Below, one piece after another: positions 1-5,723 of a stretch of DNA of 5,723 nt. The stretch covers positions 1 to 5,723 of the forward strand of contig CACXGS010000311.1 of assembly GCA_902767195.1 (NCBI GenBank), in the 5' to 3' direction. Source of the stretch: an uncultured Lachnospiraceae bacterium. Lineage in GTDB: Bacteria > Bacillota_A > Clostridia > Lachnospirales > Lachnospiraceae. The stretch's first letter is position 1. The number at the start of each line of letters is the position of its first letter. The notes beneath the pieces are model-generated. The model worked only from the letters and a program-made list of their open reading frames with translations, was not told the DNA's origin and did not search any database. The position numbers and the translations under genes are program-made.

Positions 1-184
1 TGAGGTATTCTCCTAAAGGCATACCGTCCACACAGCTCTGTCCATCCGCATGCGTACTGCACATCCACGCTTCCGCCAGAGGATTTGCATTCAATCCAAG
101 ATTAAAGTCATCATTCAAACGGCTCCCACCCCAAAGATAATCCTTTGAGGCAGGAGTTAATATAAAAGGCTTTCGATTTTTCAT
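1..184 (-). CDS. manA: mannose-6-phosphate isomerase, class I (N-terminal 61 codons, cut by the window edge)
   Basis: This gene interconverts fructose-6-phosphate and mannose-6-phosphate in the cytoplasm, the entry step to GDP-mannose. Reading from the ATG at 184-182 gives 61 residues with no stop up to base 1. The N-terminus KPFILTPASKDYLWGGSRL (residues 5-23), then PLAEAWMCSTHADGQS (35-50) and the end PLGEYL, follow the order typical of class I isomerases: P-F-x-L-x-P, then a W-G-G core, then LAE-W-(x)-S-H-x-D-G. The zinc ligands of this family lie further downstream and are not in the window, so catalytic competence cannot be judged. The start sits 16 bases after the manC stop and has its own ribosome binding site, so it looks like the next gene of the same operon. 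The full gene should be a little over 300 codons if of normal length. The family call is confident; the gene symbol follows from it. Confidence 0.88.
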   Translation of the reverse strand, partial: MKNRKPFILTPASKDYLWGGSRLNDDFNLGLNANPLAEAWMCSTHADGQSCVDGMPLGEYL

Positions 185-192
185 AAGACCGG

Positions 193-197
193 CACCT
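193..197 (-). promoter_or_regulatory. ribosome binding site of manA
   Basis: On the minus strand the 16-base manC-manA spacer reads GCCAGGTGCCGGTCTT and is followed by ATG. AGGTG matches the anti-Shine-Dalgarno sequence with 8 bases to the start codon. This supports the ATG at 184-182 as a true start. Confidence 0.6.
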
Positions 198-200
198 GGC

Positions 201-1535
201 TTATAAAGGCCATTCGTATTTCTTTTTATCGGCCGCACTGATGTCAAATCCCAGCTGGACTTCAATGAGCTGCAGGCCATGTTCACCAGCAATAACTGTG
301 TGCTTACAGCCGGCAGACATGGTTACAACATCACCTGTCTTCACAGGTTGTTCCATGCCATCGACGATCGTCTTTCCACTGCCACTGATCACGTTCCATA
401 CCTCGTCGCGTTTTTCATGGCTATGGTAGTTCATCTTGTGCCCGGGATTGAGGGTGACCTTTACGGTCATGGAATCTTCTTCCACATCCAATACCCTATA
501 GCTTCCCCAGCTCTTCTCTGCAAACATGACCTGCTGGTCGATGTCATCAACAAACGGCTTGATGTAGGAGCTTTGCTCTTTGTCAGAAACAAGGATTCCT
601 TCCGGAGACGCAGACACAACTGCGTCCTTCAGCCCCATCACCAAAACAGGCAATCCCAATTCATTGATTACATGAACGTTGTTACAGGTATCATTCATCC
701 TCACATCACCTATGGCGTTCTCTTCCATGGCTTCAGTCAGGGTGTTCCATGTGCCGAGATCTTTCCATGTGCCAGAATACCGAAGTACTTCTATGCTTGT
801 CTCCTGTTCGACAACAGCATAGTCGAAAGAGATTTTTTTCAGATCGGCATAACCATCAAACAGCTCTTCATAATCTAATGTTCCAAGCAGTTCACGGGCC
901 TTTGAGAGGACATAAGAGAGTTTATAAGCAAACACTCCGCCATTCCAGAGTGCCCCGGCCTTTATATACTCTTCTGCTTTTACCGCAGTCGGCTTTTCTG
1001 TAAAGGTCCAACCATCACCGGCTGGTTTTATATAGCCATATTTCTCAGATGGATAGGTTGGCTGTATCCCCATAAGAACTAAATTATTCTCCCCTTTCTC
1101 TGCAGCCAAACACATGTTATTAAGGCACCTGAAATAGCCTTCTTCCACATACGGATCAACCGGGCAGACAACTACAGCCTCATTCTCCGGCACGCCTTTC
1201 ACATCATGAAGATATGCAGTAGCAAGCGCAATAGCTGCGAACGTGTCACGTCTACACGGTTCTACACTCACACCAACGTCTGGTCCTAACTGGTTATGGA
1301 TTGCAGACACCTGAGATTTGCTTGTAGCAATCGTCACTATTGCTTCCGGATCCAAAGTCTTAATCTGCCGATAAATCCTCTTCACCATCGATTCATAATC
1401 ACCAGAGTATTCCGTCCCCATCGGAATGTGATGATCGGGCCGACGAAAGATCTTAATGAATTGTTTTGATCGGATGTCATTTGACAACGGCCATAGTCTT
1501 TTTCCTGATCCGCCACTTAAAAGAATGATATTCAT
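201..1535 (-). CDS. manC: mannose-1-phosphate guanylyltransferase with C-terminal cupin domain
   Basis: Likely makes GDP-mannose from mannose-1-phosphate and GTP in the cytoplasm, feeding gmd upstream in the same operon. The protein is 444 residues. The N-terminal nucleotidyltransferase domain opens with LSGGSGKRLWPLS (6-18) and KQF (24-26), then EPCRRDTFAAIA (92-103), PVDPY (125-129), GIQPTYPSEKYGYI (156-169), the sugar-binding FTEKP (178-182), LWNGGVF (196-202), SFDYAVVE (236-243) and WKDLGTW (257-263). The C-terminal part (about 335-430) is a cupin: G365, H371, H373, E378 and G385 fit the first cupin motif exactly, and G401, G409 and H412 fit the second with Ser407 replacing the usual Pro. 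Two-domain PMI-GMP proteins usually run to about 470-480 residues, so this one is slightly short. The ATG overlaps the fcl stop (ATGA) and lies right at the nucleotide-binding loop, so no later start is possible. Oddities are PVDPY in place of the usual PADH and a longer loop at 33-47. Substrate could be another hexose-1-phosphate, but context favours mannose. Confidence 0.9.
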   Translation of the reverse strand: MNIILLSGGSGKRLWPLSNDIRSKQFIKIFRRPDHHIPMGTEYSGDYESMVKRIYRQIKTLDPEAIVTIATSKSQVSAIHNQLGPDVGVSVEPCRRDTFAAIALATAYLHDVKGVPENEAVVVCPVDPYVEEGYFRCLNNMCLAAEKGENNLVLMGIQPTYPSEKYGYIKPAGDGWTFTEKPTAVKAEEYIKAGALWNGGVFAYKLSYVLSKARELLGTLDYEELFDGYADLKKISFDYAVVEQETSIEVLRYSGTWKDLGTWNTLTEAMEENAIGDVRMNDTCNNVHVINELGLPVLVMGLKDAVVSASPEGILVSDKEQSSYIKPFVDDIDQQVMFAEKSWGSYRVLDVEEDSMTVKVTLNPGHKMNYHSHEKRDEVWNVISGSGKTIVDGMEQPVKTGDVVTMSAGCKHTVIAGEHGLQLIEVQLGFDISAADKKKYEWPL

Positions 1536-2473
1536 CTTTCTGCCCTCATCGGATTGGTAAGGAAGTCCTTATAAGAAAGTTGGATTCCCTCCTCCAATTC
1601 TGTTTTATATTTCCAGCCTAAGGCTGTCGCTTTACTCACATCAAGCAGTTTCCTTGGCGTTCCGTTCGGTTTGGAAGTGTCCCACTCAATACGACCTTTG
1701 TATCCGATCACCTTCGCTACCAACTCTGTCAGTTCTTTTATGGTCAGTTCTTTCCCTGTTCCTGCGTTTACCGTCTCATCTCCGCTATAGTTATTCATTA
1801 AGAAGACACAGAGATTTGCCAGATCATCCACATACAGGAATTCACGAAGCGGTGAACCATCCCCCCAGCACGTAACTGATTCCTTCCCTTCTGCCTTCGC
1901 TTCATGGAACCTGCGGATCAGAGCGGGGACAACATGACTGTGTTCAGGGTGATAATTATCATTCGGCCCATACAAATTAGTTGGCATAAGGCTGATAAAA
2001 TCTGTTCCATACTGCCGGTTCAGATATTCACAGTACTTCAATCCACTGATCTTCGCCAGTGCGTATCCTTCATTTGTTGGTTCCAGACTGCTTGTCAATA
2101 GGCAGTCCTCTTTCATCGGCTGAGGGGCAAATTTCGGGTAGATACAGCTGCTTCCCAGAAATTCCAGTTTCTTTACACCGGTTTTCCAAGCGGCATGGAT
2201 GACATTCATCTCCATCATCATGTTTTCATAGAGAAAGTCCGCAATCGCCGTCTGGTTTGCGATTATACCCCCTACCTTTCCCGCCGGGTGAAAGACGTAT
2301 TCCGGTCGTTCTTCTTCGAAAAAAACTTCCACGTCAGCCTGCCGCGTCAGATCCAGTTCCTTATGCGTACGAAAGACAAGGTTGTGATATCCCTGCCGTT
2401 CCAGTTCTCTCACTATAGCACTTCCGACCATCCCTCGATGTCCGGCAACATAAATCTTCGCGCTTTTCTCCAT
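1532..2473 (-). CDS. fcl: GDP-L-fucose synthase (GDP-4-keto-6-deoxymannose 3,5-epimerase/4-reductase)
   Basis: Completes de novo GDP-L-fucose synthesis: it epimerises C3 and C5 of GDP-4-keto-6-deoxy-D-mannose and reduces C4 with NADPH. The 313-residue length is normal for this short-chain dehydrogenase family. The Rossmann loop GHRGMVG is at 11-17. The signature LGSSCIYP (106-113) carries catalytic Ser108 and Cys110, Y137-x3-K141 is the catalytic pair, and His180 in HPEHSHVVPALIRRFHEAK (175-193) matches the known acid/base His. PLREFLYVDDLA (around 208-220) is also family-typical. The ATG is fixed because the next Met is inside the Rossmann loop. It overlaps the gmd stop as TAATG and ends in an ATGA overlap with manC. 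One oddity is FHPAGKVGG (61-69), where the family usually has a Leu or other hydrophobic residue in place of Pro63. Also called wcaG or GMER. Confidence 0.96.
   Translation of the reverse strand: MEKSAKIYVAGHRGMVGSAIVRELERQGYHNLVFRTHKELDLTRQADVEVFFEEERPEYVFHPAGKVGGIIANQTAIADFLYENMMMEMNVIHAAWKTGVKKLEFLGSSCIYPKFAPQPMKEDCLLTSSLEPTNEGYALAKISGLKYCEYLNRQYGTDFISLMPTNLYGPNDNYHPEHSHVVPALIRRFHEAKAEGKESVTCWGDGSPLREFLYVDDLANLCVFLMNNYSGDETVNAGTGKELTIKELTELVAKVIGYKGRIEWDTSKPNGTPRKLLDVSKATALGWKYKTELEEGIQLSYKDFLTNPMRAER
1543..1547 (-). promoter_or_regulatory. ribosome binding site of manC, inside the 3' end of fcl
   Basis: Minus strand GAGGG lies 7 bases before the manC ATG, within the last codons of fcl (Met-Arg-Ala-Glu-Arg-stop). 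Together with the ATGA overlap it suggests translation of manC both by coupling and by independent initiation. Confidence 0.6.
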
Positions 2474-3561
2474 TACTTCACCACGCCTTTCTCCAGGTAT
2501 TCAGCCAGATTTGTACGAATATGCTCTTCTGCACGCTCTACGGCAACCTTCTCCATATCGTGCCTGACCATAAGCGCTACAAGCTCTTCAAAACTCGTTT
2601 TTGTCGGATTCCAGCCAAGTTCTTTCTTTGCTTTTGAAGGATCTCCCCAGAGGTTGACGACATCTGTCGGACGATAGAAGTCCGGACTTACTTCCACCAG
2701 TACTCTTTCTGTTTCTTTCTCTATCCCCTTCTCATCCATTCCTTCACCGGTCCATTCCAGCTCTATCCCTGCATGATGGAAGGCAAGCGTGGCAAACTCA
2801 CGAACACTATGCTGCACCCCGGTAGCAATGACATAATCTTCCGGCTTGTTGTTTTGAAGGATCAGCCACATACATTCCACATAGTCCTTTGCATAGCCCC
2901 AGTCGCGTAATGATGACAGGTTCCCAAGATAAAGTTTATCCTGTTTTCCCTGGGCGATACGGGCTGCAGCCAGCGTGATCTTCCTTGTCACAAAAGTTTC
3001 ACCGCGTCTCTCACTTTCATGGTTGAACAGAATCCCGGAGCAGCAGAACATGTGATAAGCTTCACGGTATTCTTTTGTGATCCAGAAGCCATACTGCTTC
3101 GCTACGGCATAAGGAGAATACGGATGAAACGGTGTATTCTCATTCTGAGGCACTTCCTCAACCTTTCCGTATAATTCACTTGTAGATGCCTGATAGATGC
3201 GGCAAGTCTCAGCCAGGCCGGTAATTCTCACTGCTTCCAGCACTCTCAAAACACCTGTAGCGTCAATATCCGCTGTGAATTCCGGACTGTCAAAACTGAC
3301 TTGCACATGACTCTGCGCAGCCAGGTTATATATCTCATCCGGTTTCACCGTTCCGATCACTTTTACAAGTGAACTCGTATCGCTCAGGTCTCCATAATGC
3401 AGATGGAAGTACGGCCTGCCTTCGAGATGCGCTATCCGTTCACGGTAGTCTACGCTGCTTCTTCTTATCACTCCATGAACGTCATAGCCCTTTTCCAGCA
3501 GGAATTCAGAAAGATAAGAACCATCCTGTCCCGTTACTCCAGTAATCAAAGCTTTCTTCAT
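2473..3561 (-). CDS. gmd: GDP-mannose 4,6-dehydratase
   Basis: Converts GDP-D-mannose to GDP-4-keto-6-deoxy-D-mannose, the first committed step of GDP-L-fucose synthesis, using a tightly bound NADP cofactor. The 362 residues match the family length. Visible motifs in order: Rossmann loop GVTGQDG (8-14), RRSS (33-36) of the dinucleotide-binding region, YGDLSD (56-61), NLAAQSHV (79-86), catalytic STSELYG (126-132) with Thr127 and Glu129, Y151-x3-K155 in [23 protein letters not shown] (180-194) involved in cofactor and subunit contacts, and [11 protein letters not shown]. The product could in principle also feed GDP-rhamnose or GDP-perosamine synthesis, but the fcl gene overlapping its stop codon points to fucose. 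The start is well supported by a GGAGG site 6 bases upstream. It follows the FKP gene after 40 bases. Nothing appears broken or missing. Confidence 0.97.
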   Translation of the reverse strand: MKKALITGVTGQDGSYLSEFLLEKGYDVHGVIRRSSVDYRERIAHLEGRPYFHLHYGDLSDTSSLVKVIGTVKPDEIYNLAAQSHVQVSFDSPEFTADIDATGVLRVLEAVRITGLAETCRIYQASTSELYGKVEEVPQNENTPFHPYSPYAVAKQYGFWITKEYREAYHMFCCSGILFNHESERRGETFVTRKITLAAARIAQGKQDKLYLGNLSSLRDWGYAKDYVECMWLILQNNKPEDYVIATGVQHSVREFATLAFHHAGIELEWTGEGMDEKGIEKETERVLVEVSPDFYRPTDVVNLWGDPSKAKKELGWNPTKTSFEELVALMVRHDMEKVAVERAEEHIRTNLAEYLEKGVVK

Positions 3562-3567
3562 ATCAAA

Positions 3568-3572
3568 CCTCC
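3568..3572 (-). promoter_or_regulatory. strong ribosome binding site of gmd
   Basis: Minus strand GGAGG followed by TTTGAT and ATG, a 6-base spacing, is a near-ideal Shine-Dalgarno site. It is the strongest site in the window and implies that gmd starts translation independently of the FKP gene upstream. Confidence 0.8.
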
Positions 3573-3574
3573 AT

Positions 3575-3595
3575 ACAGTTCATTATGAACCCTGT
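3575..3595 (-). repeat. short imperfect inverted repeat in the FKP-gmd spacer
   Basis: On the minus strand ACAGGGTTCATAATGAACTGT can fold as ACA/TGT and GTTCA/TGAAC pairs with a two-base GG bulge and a TAA loop. The core GTTCAT-A-ATGAAC is a 13-base odd palindrome. The stem is AT-rich and is followed by the gmd ribosome binding site, not a T-run, so it is not a terminator. It may be an RNA-processing or translational element, an operator-like site, or chance. Confidence 0.3.
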
Positions 3596-3601
3596 TCCTG
3601 C

Positions 3602-5723
3602 TCACACCAGTTCACAATCCCAGACACCAATGTCTGTATCCGCAAACACCTCTTTCAGTCTCTCCTGAAGCATTTCCTTTTTTACTCCCCTGCGTGTCAC
3701 CACCTGCAGGAATCCTCCCCCTCCTGCACCACAGATCATCTTACCGGCAATCAGGTCATCGATCGAATCAAAGATCTGGTCGATCAGGGTGTTGGTGGAA
3801 CCGGCGTCAAGCATCTTGCTCAGTTCCCAATGAGCCGACAGCAGGCTGGCAAAGTCATCTACATGGCCGCGTTCCAGCTCAAAGCGTTGAAGAGCAGCGT
3901 TTTTCTGTATTTCATTCAAAGCGTATACAGCGTCCGGTTCATTACCGATATAACGTCCAACTACATCTCGCAAGAGATTGCGGGCAAGGCGCCTTTGTCC
4001 TGTGTAGATCAGGCAGAAGCGTGAGTTCAGCTCTCTTTTTGTATCATCGTCCAACAACACGTGCTGCACACTGATCTCCTGTTTCAGCCCTGGCCTGCTC
4101 GTAATATACTTTATTCCATCGGTAACACCGCCGACCTGGTCCTGCCATCCACCGCCAGTAGACATAATCTGCTCCATGCACAGAACAGTGCTGTATAGAT
4201 CATCTTCTGTATGTTCTATCCCAAGAAATTCCAGAAGACCTCTCACGCATGCCGCTGCAAGTATGCTGCTGGTTCCGAGACCGGATCCTTTCGGTACGCC
4301 TGTAACCTCTGTGTCCATCCAAAATCCCCCGCCGATCCGGTCCAACACTTCCTCCAAGTTCCCACCCGAAGCAGGAATCACACCGCATGCGAGCAATGCC
4401 GCTTTCTGAAGGACATATGGATCGTAGGGGTCACCGACAGACTGAAGCGGGGCAATCGTTTTAAACTCTCCGTGTACATCCATATCCTGGGACTCGAAGA
4501 CTATTATTTTCTCTTCCAGTCTTTTCAGGCTGACCTTTACAGGTCTTGATCCGGAGAGCGTAATCGCCGCATTCAGCACTGTACCGCCATTTTCATTACA
4601 GTATGGCGGTGTGTCAGACCAGCCGCCGCCAAAGTTCACACGCAGCGGAAGCGCCACTTCAACTGTATTCTTTATGATCCGTGCCTTTTTGTTCTCTTTC
4701 AGCCCGGTTAACGTTTCCTGCAGGATTGCAGAGGAAAGCGAACTGAAGGCTTTCCCCACCTCAGCTTCATCGTTCATAGCGGAGCCAATGTAGTAGTGAA
4801 GGCGCATCTTCTCACTGTACGATGCCCTGGAAAGATGGTTCTCCATCCATTCCGACTGGATCTTTGTCAGCTGATCAGACAGCTTTCCTTCTCTCGCTGG
4901 TTTGTGATTCTCTATCAGGGAAGCAATATCATTCATCTGCACCAGCTCTGCCATTCGCGCGTTCCAGGCGATAATTGCTTCCGGATCGGCATCATTGAAT
5001 CCGGCAGCCATGGATTTCCCAATACCCTCCAGTGACTCACCGGAACAAACCTTCCTGTAAATATCGAGTGCGGACGCGACAGCATCATCTATCGTATCTT
5101 TCTCAGGGTAAATGTTCGCGTACCAGAGGATATGCGGATCCCCTTCATTCCACAGTTCGCCTTCCAGTTCTCTTCCAAACAGTTTGTTCTCCTTGGGATT
5201 ATCTTCCGTACCATAGATACGGCATACGAACTTTCCATCTGTCTGTTTCAGTCCGTGGAGAACAACATGGTCAGGTACCACCTGATCATAGACATCAATG
5301 TAGGACAGGACACAGCCGGTTCCAATCCTCGATTTCCCATGAACGTAGGATACTTCAAGATAGGATCCGTCTTCTGCCAAAGCGCGGGAAGACAATACGG
5401 AGTTATAGCCGGAAGCCGTTCTCATGGAACAGTTGACTCTATCACTCCAGCCAAGTTCAGTATATTCATCAACTCCGCCGGACATCAGCTGAAGAATCTC
5501 CTTCGTGGTCCCGAAATGAATGAATTTCGCCGGGGCCAAACGCAATAGTTTCATTCGAAACGGAGAGAGCACATTCCACACAGCTTCTCTTGCGGTTATC
5601 AACGCATCACAAAGTTCTCCTTCCGGAGCTTGTGAAAAAAAGTCCTGTAATGTTGAATCGGCTGCAAGCGGATACTGGAAATCCCCATAAAGAGAAAGCC
5701 TCACCTTGCTGTTCACAAAAGAA
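3602..5723 (-). CDS. fkp: bifunctional fucokinase / fucose-1-phosphate guanylyltransferase (FKP type), N-terminus beyond the window edge
   Basis: Likely salvages free L-fucose in two steps: ATP-dependent phosphorylation to fucose-1-phosphate, then GTP-dependent transfer to GDP-L-fucose. Residues are numbered here from the in-frame GTG at 5716-5714. Residues 1 to about 175 (LYGDFQYPLA 9-18, LRLAPAKFIHFGTT 58-71, then a beta-rich stretch 105-170) match the end of the pyrophosphorylase domain and its beta-helix part. A helical linker spans about 205-345. The GHMP-type kinase occupies about 350-704: PLRVNFGGGWSDTPPYC (357-373), PKGSGLGTSSIL (475-486) as the ATP loop, STGGGWQDQVGG (519-530) with probable catalytic Asp526, and KMICGAGGGGFLQVV (659-673 region). 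The frame stays open upstream of the GTG (TCT-TTT), so that GTG is internal. By comparison with Bacteroides Fkp (about 950 residues) roughly 230-250 residues are missing, including the nucleotide-binding loop, so the transferase activity is inferred. D-arabinose or a heptose is a less likely substrate given the fucose neighbours. Confidence 0.88.
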   Translation of the reverse strand, partial: SFVNSKVRLSLYGDFQYPLAADSTLQDFFSQAPEGELCDALITAREAVWNVLSPFRMKLLRLAPAKFIHFGTTKEILQLMSGGVDEYTELGWSDRVNCSMRTASGYNSVLSSRALAEDGSYLEVSYVHGKSRIGTGCVLSYIDVYDQVVPDHVVLHGLKQTDGKFVCRIYGTEDNPKENKLFGRELEGELWNEGDPHILWYANIYPEKDTIDDAVASALDIYRKVCSGESLEGIGKSMAAGFNDADPEAIIAWNARMAELVQMNDIASLIENHKPAREGKLSDQLTKIQSEWMENHLSRASYSEKMRLHYYIGSAMNDEAEVGKAFSSLSSAILQETLTGLKENKKARIIKNTVEVALPLRVNFGGGWSDTPPYCNENGGTVLNAAITLSGSRPVKVSLKRLEEKIIVFESQDMDVHGEFKTIAPLQSVGDPYDPYVLQKAALLACGVIPASGGNLEEVLDRIGGGFWMDTEVTGVPKGSGLGTSSILAAACVRGLLEFLGIEHTEDDLYSTVLCMEQIMSTGGGWQDQVGGVTDGIKYITSRPGLKQEISVQHVLLDDDTKRELNSRFCLIYTGQRRLARNLLRDVVGRYIGNEPDAVYALNEIQKNAALQRFELERGHVDDFASLLSAHWELSKMLDAGSTNTLIDQIFDSIDDLIAGKMICGAGGGGFLQVVTRRGVKKEMLQERLKEVFADTDIGVWDCELV

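Noticed and set aside
201..640. Calling ManC a bifunctional type II mannose-6-phosphate isomerase / guanylyltransferase
   Set aside because: The cupin lacks the HHHRAEHW-like isomerase motif and a dedicated class I isomerase gene follows, so the isomerase half was not assigned.
833..839. Seven-base homopolymer run, with similar runs near 2319-2325 and 5635-5641, as possible phase-variation sites
   Set aside because: Seven-base runs are short for slippage-based switching and all three sit in intact frames encoding ordinary Lys or Phe pairs; nothing suggests switching.
279..878. A 199-codon open frame on the plus strand opposite manC
   Set aside because: It lies wholly antisense to a gene with clear catalytic motifs, has no plausible ribosome binding site or family resemblance, and has a low-complexity look typical of shadow frames.
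2195..2677. A 160-codon plus-strand frame opposite the fcl/gmd junction
   Set aside because: It spans antisense across two well-supported genes and shows no recognisable domain; it is best explained as a by-product of codon bias in the real genes.
3562..3601. Rho-independent terminator between FKP and gmd
   Set aside because: The inverted repeat is AT-rich and bulged, and no T-run follows it on the minus strand; the next bases are the gmd ribosome binding site.
3694..5548. Several plus-strand frames of 60-138 codons opposite FKP, and one 62-codon minus-strand frame at 4200-4388 within it
   Set aside because: All overlap the conserved FKP kinase and linker regions in other frames, overlap each other, and carry no motif or translation signal.
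5714..5716. GTG as the true start of a 704-residue FKP protein
   Set aside because: The frame is open further upstream, and the protein would begin in the middle of a folded pyrophosphorylase domain.
1..5723. Mobile element, CRISPR, RNA gene or a wholly novel defence-type system
   Set aside because: No direct repeat arrays, terminal inverted repeats, transposase or integrase motifs, or structured RNA were seen; coding density is near complete and every gene fits nucleotide-sugar metabolism.

Overview
The window is a tightly packed, single-strand stretch of bacterial chromosome or accessory DNA. All five genes lie on the minus strand, so transcription runs from the right edge (base 5723) to the left edge (base 1). 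In order of transcription they are: a bifunctional fucokinase / fucose-1-phosphate guanylyltransferase of the FKP type (its N-terminus lies beyond the right edge), GDP-mannose 4,6-dehydratase (gmd), GDP-L-fucose synthase (fcl), a mannose-1-phosphate guanylyltransferase with a C-terminal cupin domain (manC-like), and the first 61 codons of a class I mannose-6-phosphate isomerase (manA), which is cut by the left edge.

Together these genes supply GDP-L-fucose by two routes. The de novo route is fructose-6-P to mannose-6-P (ManA), mannose-6-P to mannose-1-P (a phosphomannomutase not seen here), mannose-1-P to GDP-mannose (ManC), GDP-mannose to GDP-4-keto-6-deoxymannose (Gmd), and then to GDP-L-fucose (Fcl). 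The salvage route is free L-fucose to fucose-1-P to GDP-L-fucose (FKP). Having both routes in one apparent operon is the main point of interest. The user of the sugar (fucosyltransferase, capsule, exopolysaccharide or glycoprotein genes) and any fucose transporter are outside the window.

Layout: 5723-3602 is FKP. 3601-3562 is a 40-base spacer with a strong ribosome binding site and a weak imperfect hairpin. 3561-2473 is gmd. 2473-1532 is fcl, joined to gmd by a TAATG overlap. 1535-201 is manC, joined to fcl by an ATGA overlap. 200-185 is a 16-base spacer with a ribosome binding site. 184-1 is partial manA. No terminator, promoter, RNA gene, mobile element, CRISPR array or long repeat is visible, and no gene-free stretch exceeds 40 bases.

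The organism is uncertain. Base composition looks close to half GC by eye (not computed), ribosome binding sites are of the GGAGG type, and the ManC and ManA variants resemble forms I associate with gut Firmicutes (Clostridia, Lachnospiraceae-like). This is an inference from motif style, not a database match.
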